This document shows positions 1-5,201 of a stretch of DNA of 10,547 nt, in pieces. A program made the translations under genes and the position numbers. Position 1 is the stretch's first letter. The number at the start of each line of letters is the position of its first letter. A model generated the notes under the pieces. It did no database searches. It was not told the DNA's origin and saw nothing but the letters and a program-made list of their open reading frames with translations. Source of the stretch: Deltaproteobacteria bacterium (lineage in GTDB: Bacteria > Desulfobacterota > Desulfobacteria > Desulfobacterales > ETH-SRB1); NCBI GenBank assembly GCA_019309665.1, contig JAFDFV010000026.1, forward strand, positions 1 to 10,547, read 5' to 3'.

Positions 1-183
1 TGTAATTTCGGTCTTTGTTTGCCTGGCGCCTTTAAATATTGCCTCCACTCTTTTTCTTTGGACGGACTGGGCTTCTGATGTTAATCGAGCAGCAATGTCC
101 AAAACATCTCTGCTCCTCTCTCTTGCATCCTCTAATATCATAAAGGACTCATCTGTGGCCTGAACTAATATAGTTACTTCCAT
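1..183 (-). CDS. Unrecognised protein, N-terminal 61 residues (runs off left edge)
   Basis: An open frame of 61 codons starts with ATG at 183-181 and continues to the window edge without a stop. The sequence AGAGGAA lies 4 nt upstream (188-194) and is a good Shine-Dalgarno, which supports this start. The visible part begins MEVTILVQATDESF and continues as a charged, probably helical stretch rich in E, R, K, Q and A. It shows no signal peptide or membrane segment. I do not recognise the family. A coiled-coil or helical-bundle protein is possible from composition alone. Element A sits only about 25 bp upstream of its start codon, so its promoter must lie in or beyond that repeat. Ribosome-binding site and composition suggest it is real, but most of the protein is outside the window. 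Confidence 0.6.
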   Translation of the reverse strand, partial: MEVTILVQATDESFMILEDARERSRDVLDIAARLTSEAQSVQRKRVEAIFKGARQTKTEIT

Positions 184-207
184 TCCGTTCCTCTTTCTTT
201 CTAAATA

Positions 208-348
208 GTGCCTGAACGAAAACTGCTAATTTTTCCAATTTCTGCGTCAGACTTAAATTTTAATCCTCAAAATACTCCATGTATTCCTGCGGTTAAAATT
301 TGCGCCTTCCTTGAACTTGAAAAAATTTTCTATTTTTCATTCGGGCAC
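208..348. repeat. Palindromic intergenic element A (141 bp)
   Basis: The outer ends form an imperfect inverted repeat: GTGCCTGAACGAAAA (208-222) against the reverse complement of 334-348, with 13 of 15 matching. The centre is a nested hairpin. AAATTTTAA pairs with TTAAAATTT, and inside that AATAC pairs with GTATT around a 5-nt loop. The core motifs AATCCTCAA and CCTGCGGTT recur exactly, in reverse orientation, in element B at 418-583, so the two are members of one family. There is no transposase or ORF inside. It fills most of the space in front of the gene that starts at 183. A dispersed non-autonomous repeat is the likeliest reading; a structured RNA is the alternative. Confidence 0.6.
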
Positions 349-417
349 TGAATGTGGCCTTATCTTACTGCGTTCATACAAAAAATACGTTTTCCGAATT
401 CAAAACGTTTTTATCTT

Positions 418-583
418 AAACCTAAGTTGAGCGATTTTTTGCGAAGAAATGTGCTGAGATCTTGATGCATAAGGATTTGCAAAAACCGCAGGCATACCCG
501 TGGATATGTTGAGGATTCTTGCGAAGCCCTTATGCGCAAGAGATCGGCGCAGATTGAGTAAAAAATCGTTTAATTTAGGTTAA
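418..583. repeat. Long palindromic element B (about 166 bp)
   Basis: The left arm AAACCTAAGTTGAGCG followed by a T run (418-440) is complementary, with about four mismatches, to the right arm at 560-582. A second inner pair matches GCATAAGG (468-474 region) with CCTTATGC (528-534), with further partial pairing between. The centre at 486-516 carries CCGCAGG, ATAC, TAT and TTGAGGATT, the reverse complement of element A's core. The whole segment could fold into a single long imperfect hairpin. Its right arm overlaps the last codons and stop of the universal stress gene ending at 575. The A-T outer arm and lack of a clean T tail make it a poor classical terminator, though it could protect mRNA 3' ends. 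Confidence 0.6.
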
Positions 584-1369
584 AGGAACCAGCAATGCAG
601 GAACAGGGGTTCTCTCTACTACACGGCACGAAGGTTTTCCTATAAAAATATCTTTAAAGCTTTGCGCCGACGTTATCCCCATGACTATTGATGTAGAATT
701 ATAGTCTTGCGCTGCAAGAATGATCTCATCAACAGTTTTGCCCGCATATACATGATATTCTGCGTCAATTCCCTCTTTTAAGCATTTATTGCGCGTTTCT
801 CTTAGTTTTTCCATAAGCCGTCTCAGATCACGCACAGTCAATTTCTTGTGTATTACATTTACAATTTCAAGCTCGCTGATTAACTGTTTAAAACCTAGTA
901 TAATCTGAAGTGCCTTTTCAGATGCCTGAGACCAATCGGTCGCAAACAAAACACGCTCAAATGCCCCTTTTGAAGTAAGCTTCAATCCTGTTTCATCTTC
1001 GTCAACTATCAGGACAGGCACGCTTGCCTCTTTAATAAGTTTTTTAACAATAGAATCACCAAACAAAATTCTTCTTTTCTTTTTATCAAAATGAACAACG
1101 GCAAATGATATCTGATTTTCATGGATTGTTTTCAAAACACTGCTGGACAAATTTCCTGAGTCAATTTTTATAGTAGCTTCCAAGCCATAACTGTTTAATT
1201 TTTCTTTCCATTGCTCAAGCAGCTCAGGAGTTACATCCTCTGGTCGTTCCTTTATTACACAAAGGAAAATTATTTCCTTGAAGCCAATATCTCTAAAACC
1301 TGACAATCCGTCCAGCACTCTGGAACTTGGACGTCTATGATCTGTAGCATATAATATTTTTCCGACCAT
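575..1369 (-). CDS. Tandem-domain universal stress protein (UspA family)
   Basis: Cytoplasmic protein of 264 residues made of two UspA-like alpha/beta domains, about residues 1-124 and 137-262. Each begins with the typical beta strand plus (A)TD (KILYATD at 4-10; RVLFATDW at 139-146) and ends with a PVLIV or PALLV strand. Tandem UspA proteins usually take part in stress survival, often by nucleotide binding. Here the ATP motif G-2x-G-9x-G(S/T) is degraded: domain 2 has G231-x2-S234-x9-G244-K, and domain 1 lacks the first glycines. ATP binding is therefore doubtful, and a regulatory or dimer role is likelier (inference). The sequence GGGGAG just upstream of ATG 1369 serves as ribosome-binding site, preceded by a strong extended -10 promoter. 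The last two codons and TAA lie inside repeat element B. It is divergent from the second usp gene at 1958. Confidence 0.9.
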   Translation of the reverse strand: MVGKILYATDHRRPSSRVLDGLSGFRDIGFKEIIFLCVIKERPEDVTPELLEQWKEKLNSYGLEATIKIDSGNLSSSVLKTIHENQISFAVVHFDKKKRRILFGDSIVKKLIKEASVPVLIVDEDETGLKLTSKGAFERVLFATDWSQASEKALQIILGFKQLISELEIVNVIHKKLTVRDLRRLMEKLRETRNKCLKEGIDAEYHVYAGKTVDEIILAAQDYNSTSIVMGITSAQSFKDIFIGKPSCRVVERTPVPALLVPLT

Positions 1370-1419
1370 TATCTCCCCTTTTAAATAGAATAGAGAACAA
1401 TCTTAAATTTATTTTTTTT

Positions 1420-1428
1420 ATTATAGCA
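1420..1428 (-). promoter_or_regulatory. Extended -10 promoter for the minus-strand usp gene
   Basis: Reading the minus strand, 1428-1420 is TGCTATAAT, a perfect TG-n-TATAAT extended -10 box. No convincing -35 is seen at 17 bp, which is usual for extended -10 promoters. Transcription would start near 1413 and give a leader of about 43 nt before the start codon at 1369. A near-palindrome TTTATGATCAAA (1440-1451) lies where a -35-region regulator would bind, but I assign no factor to it. Confidence 0.55.
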
Positions 1429-1839
1429 ACATTCGTGCCTTTATGATCAAACTGCATGTATGACCCTGTTTTTCAGGTATTACCAAAATTTGAAGCTACA
1501 AACATGAATATATCATCAACACAAAGTGATCAGTTTTTGGACACTTAATGGTAATTTTTCATAAACATATTTATATCTTTAAATAATATTATGTATAATT
1601 TTTATACACATTTTGCCTAAAGACTGTACAATAACATTCTCCCATCTCTTTTGAGCTTTAATACATTCAAAAAAAGTCCTTTTTTCAAGTGGTTGCGGAT
1701 TTAGGGATTAAAAATCATTAACAGCTTGATAAAATTAGAAAAAATTGCAATTTTTTATACTTTTTTACAAGATTGGCAGCTTTAAAAAAACTCAAGCGTG
1801 GATGCCTTCTTAACGCTCTTAATTGTGCTTAATAAATAC

Positions 1840-1869
1840 TTGACAATTTAACAATTATCTGTTTAATTA
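1840..1869 (+). promoter_or_regulatory. Sigma-70-like promoter for the plus-strand usp gene
   Basis: A perfect -35 box TTGACA sits at 1840-1845, followed at 17-18 bp by TTAATT or TAATTA (1863-1869) as a weak -10. The leader would be about 80 nt. The -10 match is modest and the surroundings are AT-rich, so the exact start is uncertain. Confidence 0.4.
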
Positions 1870-1957
1870 ATATTAAAGTTTGCTTATAAATTTATAACTA
1901 AGGATAAATACTGTTGTACTCGGATTACTGAAAAACTGTGGTTAAGGAGGATATTCT

Positions 1958-2824
1958 ATGAATCTTAAAAAAATGCTGTTTGTGACCAACTTTGATAAAT
2001 TGTGGTTTGACGCTTTGGAATCACTGATGGATCTCAGAAAATCAGGCCTTAATCATGTAGTTTTTCTCCATATAATAGAAAAAAATAAAATCGCAATGCA
2101 TCGTGGAAAGGGCTACCTAAAAGAAGAAGAGGTCGGTCTCAAACAAATGGCGGATGTGCGTTTTATAGATTGGGCGGAAAGCATATTTGAAAGAGGAATG
2201 GAATGCGGCGCCTATGTTGTAGTTGGTAATTATATCCCCAAGATTCTCTCAACGGTTGAAGCGGAAAAGGCGGATCTCATAGTAATAGAAGCCCATGAGA
2301 GGACAAAAGTAGAAAAACTGTACGTGGATTCAGCGGTACTGGAACTCCTCCGGCGAGCCAAGACTCCTGTTTTAGTGCATAAATATATGCTGCCATCAGG
2401 AAAGACCAACAAAAAGCCTTTTGAGGTACCTCTCTTTGCAACAGACTGGTCTTCTCCATGTGAAAGAGCATTGGAGCAGATTATCGACATTAAAAACAGT
2501 GTTAAAAAAGTAGTGGTGATTCATGTTGTCAGTGAGGAGTTTATGAAGGGAAAATCTAAACTTGACCTTCAAGTGCTTCAAAAAGAAAATAAGAAAAGGC
2601 TGGAAGATGTCCGCATTACTTTTGAAGACGAAGGAATAGAAACTGAGACTCATCTGTATATGGGAGAAGTTGTTCCGCTAATTGAAAACGCATCGCGTGA
2701 ACATGGCGCCACAATGATCATTACAGGCTCAACAGGGAAAGGAGCATGGCGAGAGCGATGGCTGGGAAGTATTTCTCAGCAATTGGCGGAATCATCGGAA
2801 CTTCCCACGTTGTTAATACCTTGA
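1958..2824 (+). CDS. Tandem-domain universal stress protein with intact ATP motif
   Basis: Cytoplasmic protein of 288 residues with two UspA-like domains, about 1-142 and 155-288. Domain 2 starts with PLFATDW (158-164) and carries the complete nucleotide-binding signature G257-S-T-G260, nine residues, then G270-S271. This places it with ATP-binding UspA proteins such as the MJ0577 type. Domain 1 begins KKMLFVTNFD and has lost that signature (DLIVIEAHERTK instead), so probably only one site per chain binds nucleotide (inference). An excellent ribosome-binding site TAAGGAGG (1943-1950) lies 7 nt before the ATG. The gene is divergent from its paralogue at 575-1369, and the pair may form a heteromeric or counter-regulated stress module. 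Transcription ends in the palindrome and terminator at 2831-2987, shared with the converging signalling operon. Confidence 0.92.
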   Translation: MNLKKMLFVTNFDKLWFDALESLMDLRKSGLNHVVFLHIIEKNKIAMHRGKGYLKEEEVGLKQMADVRFIDWAESIFERGMECGAYVVVGNYIPKILSTVEAEKADLIVIEAHERTKVEKLYVDSAVLELLRRAKTPVLVHKYMLPSGKTNKKPFEVPLFATDWSSPCERALEQIIDIKNSVKKVVVIHVVSEEFMKGKSKLDLQVLQKENKKRLEDVRITFEDEGIETETHLYMGEVVPLIENASREHGATMIITGSTGKGAWRERWLGSISQQLAESSELPTLLIP

Positions 2825-2830
2825 GAAAAT

Positions 2831-2888
2831 TGTAGGGGCGATCCTTGTATTCGCCCTAAACAGGGCGATCACAAGGATCGCCCCTACA
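2831..2888. repeat. GGGGCGA-type palindromic repeat, simple copy
   Basis: Two 27-nt arms (2831-2857 and 2862-2888) pair with 25 of 27 positions matching around the loop AAAC. The ends read TGTAGGGGCGATCC and GGATCGCCCCTACA. Similar GTAGGGGCGA palindromes are common in gene gaps of many environmental bacteria (established only as a general observation). It lies 6 bp after the usp stop codon and could form a very stable RNA hairpin that acts as an mRNA 3' barrier. The same family occurs in expanded form at 7254-7388. Confidence 0.85.
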
Positions 2889-2937
2889 TTGTGATGGAAA
2901 TTCCTATACTATTGAGTGGGTGAGAACTATAGTACGC

Positions 2938-2961
2938 GACTAAAAAGGTTGACTAAAAAGG
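2938..2961. repeat. 11-bp direct duplication
   Basis: GACTAAAAAGG occurs at 2938-2948 and again at 2951-2961. The second copy supplies the A-tract and the first G bases of the terminator stem, so the duplication may be a by-product of how the terminator evolved. No function is assigned. Confidence 0.5.
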
Positions 2962-2987
2962 CGGATAAACAATTATCCGCCTTTTTT
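2955..2987. terminator. Bidirectional rho-independent terminator
   Basis: The arms AAAAAGGCGGATAA (2955-2968) and TTATCCGCCTTTTT (2973-2986) pair perfectly around the loop ACAA. The GC-rich stem is flanked by an A-run on the left and a T-run on the right, so it can stop transcripts from either strand. It sits between the plus-strand usp gene ending at 2824 and the minus-strand signalling operon ending at 3002. Confidence 0.9.
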
Positions 2988-3001
2988 ATTTCAACTTAGA
3001 T

Positions 3002-3394
3002 TTAAGACAAAAATTTCTTTATCATTGCCCCCAATTCTTCGGGCTCGACCGGTTTTTCAAGATAGGCTTCCGGTTCCGGCACAGGTTGATCTCCAAACTC
3101 GTCAAGGGCCTTCTGAGAGCGGAGAAAGGTTCTTTTGGCTATTCCGGAATGCACAATTACCGGAATATCACTAAATTGAGAATCAGTTTTTAATGCACGA
3201 TACATCTTGATACCGCTTTCCTTGGGCATCAAGATATCCAGGATAATTAAAGCCGGTTTTTCCTCTTTGATCTTGCCGATACCCTCTTCGCCGTCTTTTG
3301 CAAGCTCCGGCTTATAGCCAATATCTTCCACAACACTTGAAACAAATGTTCTCACATCAACATCATCATCAACAATCAGCACCTTTTTCGCCAT
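3002..3394 (-). CDS. Single-domain response regulator (CheY-like receiver)
   Basis: Protein of 130 residues consisting only of a receiver domain, with no output domain. The acidic pocket is D9-D10, the phospho-acceptor is D53 (LIILDILMP), the switch residue is S83 (VIVHSG), the aromatic switch is Y111 and the conserved lysine is K114 (YLEKPVEP). The S83 to K114 distance is about 31 residues against about 22 in CheY, so the beta4-alpha4-beta5 face carries an extra segment rich in R/K and then P/E. It probably acts as a phosphate shuttle or as a diffusible regulator of a protein target (inference). AAAGGAGG (3403-3410) lies 8 nt before the ATG. It is the last gene of the four-gene operon, 45 bp after the REC-kinase, which is its most likely phosphodonor. 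A terminator follows at 2955-2987. Confidence 0.93.
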   Translation of the reverse strand: MAKKVLIVDDDVDVRTFVSSVVEDIGYKPELAKDGEEGIGKIKEEKPALIILDILMPKESGIKMYRALKTDSQFSDIPVIVHSGIAKRTFLRSQKALDEFGDQPVPEPEAYLEKPVEPEELGAMIKKFLS

Positions 3395-3421
3395 AATGTA
3401 TTCCTCCTTTAGTATAATTTT

Positions 3422-3438
3422 GCAAAAATCATTTTTGC
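3422..3438. promoter_or_regulatory. Short AT-rich palindrome between kinase and response regulator genes
   Basis: GCAAAAAT and ATTTTTGC are perfect 8-bp arms around a single C, placed directly after the kinase stop codon (3440-3442) and just before the strong ribosome-binding site of the next gene. A TATACT sequence on the minus strand follows it (3411-3416). It could be an operator or a weak processing/attenuation site. Sequence alone does not decide. Confidence 0.35.
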
Positions 3439-3439
3439 C

Positions 3440-5068
3440 CTAAACCTTCTTTCCAGGAAGCCGGATGGTAAATATTGTTCCCTTGCCTGGTTGGGATGCT
3501 ACATCCATGGTTCCGCCGTGCTCTTTTATAATCTTTTGTGTAACCAGTAACCCGAGACCAGTGCCTCGTGTTCCTTTTGTACTAAAAAATTCGGCAAAAA
3601 TCTTGCTTTGAGTTTCCTCATCCATACCACAACCATTGTCAACAACCTCGAAAGCTACGCCGCTTTCGTTCTTACGTCGCGTCATTACTTTTACATGCCA
3701 ATGCTTTTGCGTATCAAGATCAAAAACACAGGCATCTATTGCATTTGAAACCAGATTAAGAAGACAACTGTGCATTCCTTTTGGGTCAAGATATATCTCA
3801 CCCATCTCCCTGTCAATGTCCCTGATCAGGTCGATATCATATTCCTTTGCCTTTGATTCCATAAGATCGCAGACTTCATCGGCTATAATATTCGGATTAT
3901 ATTTTTCATATTCAGGTTCTCGTTCTTTAGAATAACTGAGAAGATCCAGAACAAGTTCGGAAACTTTATGTATATTTCTTTCCACCATCTCCCAGCCGGT
4001 CTTCAATTTTTTTTGCTGACGTTCCCTTTCAGCGCTTATATCCACAATTTGCTTCAGAAATCGTGCTTGAAGAGGCAAAGCAGACACATTGCTGTAGTCT
4101 ATTTTATTTTCTGCTGCCCCGTCAGCCGCTCCCTTTTTAAGTGCGGTATTTACAATGTAAAGACCGCCTTTCAAGCCATTTAAGATGTTTTTGACACCAT
4201 GAGCAAGACCGGCTACGGTCTGCCCTATAGCTGCCAGTCTTTCAGATTTAATCAGTTCTTTTTCCAAGTGTTTAATTTTTCTAAGATCCTGGAAAAAGCC
4301 GACACTTCCTATTGGCTTGTCGCCTTCATACAGCATTGCGCACGAAAATCTTACCGGCACTGCTTCGCCGCTCTTTGCTGTAATAGATGCTTCATCTCCA
4401 ACAAAAATATCGCTTGCATCCCGATCTTTACCTGCAAAAACATCAGAGATTCTTTGAGATATCCCTTCAGGGTAAAAATTGCCGGCATTCATGTCACTTT
4501 TGGCTTCATTCACAGTATATCCAAACATCTCTTCCGCAGCAGAATTAAATATTATTATATTCTCTTCTTTATCCGTGGCAACAATCCCATCGATCGAACG
4601 CTGTACAAGCTTATCCTCAAACTCATACCTTCTCTTGATCTCTTCTGTTTTTTCCTTTACCATGTACCAAAGATCATTGGCATAGTTATTCAATGTCTTT
4701 TTTGTTTTCAGCCGTTCCTCAGCCCTTTTTAAGGCAATTGAAAGGAGTTGGTCGCTCACCGGCTTGGTTAAAAAATCAGATGCTCCAAGATGAAGCGATT
4801 GTATGGCGGATTCCATATCACCATGTCCGGTAATAACAATTACCTCTACCTCAGGGTTAATCTCCTTGATTCTTCTCAAGACTTCTATTCCATCCATCCC
4901 GGGCATCTTTATATCGGTAAGCACTATTGGAAAGAATTCTTTTTGAAATAAATCAATTCCCTGCTGTCCGCTCGCCGCAGTTGCTACATCATATCCATCA
5001 CTTTTAAGAGATATGCTTAAGACTTTTCTAATGCCGTCTTCGTCATCAATCAGCAAAAGTTTTGACAT
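3440..5068 (-). CDS. REC-PAS-histidine kinase (receiver-fused soluble sensor kinase)
   Basis: A 542-residue protein with no membrane segment. Order of parts: receiver 1-118 (D8-D9, phospho-acceptor D52, T80, K102), coiled-coil linker 119-150, PAS domain about 151-265, dimerisation/phosphotransfer helices about 272-385, and HATPase about 390-538. The ATPase shows N442 (N box), D477-x-G-x-G481 (G1), F491 and G502-x-G-x-G506 (G2), so ATP binding looks intact. The presumed phosphohistidine is H290 in AHGVKNILNGLKGG; the acidic residue that normally follows the histidine is a glycine. About 40 residues (roughly 313-352) appear inserted between the two dimerisation helices. The receiver and linker closely match those of the sigma-54 activator at 7389-9260. 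The likely role is a relay node that takes phosphate or a signal on D52 and drives the receiver protein encoded 45 bp downstream (inference). AGAGG lies 12 nt upstream of the start, a rather loose spacing. Confidence 0.9.
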   Translation of the reverse strand: MSKLLLIDDEDGIRKVLSISLKSDGYDVATAASGQQGIDLFQKEFFPIVLTDIKMPGMDGIEVLRRIKEINPEVEVIVITGHGDMESAIQSLHLGASDFLTKPVSDQLLSIALKRAEERLKTKKTLNNYANDLWYMVKEKTEEIKRRYEFEDKLVQRSIDGIVATDKEENIIIFNSAAEEMFGYTVNEAKSDMNAGNFYPEGISQRISDVFAGKDRDASDIFVGDEASITAKSGEAVPVRFSCAMLYEGDKPIGSVGFFQDLRKIKHLEKELIKSERLAAIGQTVAGLAHGVKNILNGLKGGLYIVNTALKKGAADGAAENKIDYSNVSALPLQARFLKQIVDISAERERQQKKLKTGWEMVERNIHKVSELVLDLLSYSKEREPEYEKYNPNIIADEVCDLMESKAKEYDIDLIRDIDREMGEIYLDPKGMHSCLLNLVSNAIDACVFDLDTQKHWHVKVMTRRKNESGVAFEVVDNGCGMDEETQSKIFAEFFSTKGTRGTGLGLLVTQKIIKEHGGTMDVASQPGKGTIFTIRLPGKKV

Positions 5069-5087
5069 ATAATTACGTTACCTCTCA

Positions 5088-5173
5088 CAGTTCACAGTTT
5101 ACAGTTTACGGTTAACGGTTAACGGTTGCTCAAAACATAAAACCGTGAACTGTAAACCGACAACCGTGAACAG
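5088..5173. repeat. Heptamer-based inverted repeat (hairpin) element
   Basis: The left half is six consecutive 7-bp units: CAGTTCA, CAGTTTA, CAGTTTA, CGGTTAA, CGGTTAA, CGGTTGC (5088-5129). The right half, read on the minus strand from 5173 to 5139, is five related units: CTGTTCA, CGGTTGT, CGGTTTA, CAGTTCA, CGGTTTT. The consensus is CRGTTYA. The two halves face each other around about 9 nt, so the transcript can fold into a hairpin in several registers. It fills most of the 133-bp gap between the membrane kinase and the REC-kinase. The right boundary CCGTGAACAGCTACTAA (5164-5180) resembles the right boundary of the element at 9355-9424. Confidence 0.8.
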
Positions 5174-5201
5174 CTACTAACATAGTTTAGGCACTTTTTC
5201 T

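Larger units (their letters stand above)
1370..1957. other. 588-bp AT-rich divergent intergenic region between two usp genes
   Basis: No coding frame with a ribosome-binding site is evident here. The region contains the outward-facing promoters described separately. Other visible structures are a short palindrome with arms GTATAA and TTATAC around TTT (1593-1607) and an A/T-only inverted stretch around AAAAAAGTCCTTTTTT (1671-1686). The middle part, about 1450-1830, is unusually long for a simple divergent promoter, so a small RNA or several regulator sites are possible. I see no recognisable RNA family. Confidence 0.5.

Noticed and set aside
418..583. Riboswitch or known RNA gene in the long hairpin
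   Set aside because: It lies downstream of a gene's stop, not in a leader, and I recognise no riboswitch or tRNA/rRNA features. The relation to element A fits a repeat family better.
1671..1686. Terminator-like AAAAAAGTCCTTTTTT in the usp intergenic region
   Set aside because: The stem is only A-T pairs plus one G-C, there is no flanking gene end, and both neighbours are transcribed outward.
1780..1825. Sigma-54 promoter upstream of the plus-strand usp gene (GGCAG and GGATG motifs)
   Set aside because: Neither GG is followed by GC at the required 10-bp spacing.
2230..2653. Several short minus-strand open frames
   Set aside because: All are antisense to the well-conserved usp gene at 1958-2824, with no ribosome-binding site or recognisable content.
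3422..3438. Rho-independent terminator between the REC-kinase and the response regulator
   Set aside because: The stem is almost all A-T with a one-base loop and no T-run on the transcribed strand, so it would not terminate efficiently. Kept only as a possible operator.
4199..4732. Plus-strand open frame of 177 codons
   Set aside because: It lies wholly antisense to the conserved REC-PAS-kinase gene, has no family resemblance and an odd F/S/C-rich composition.
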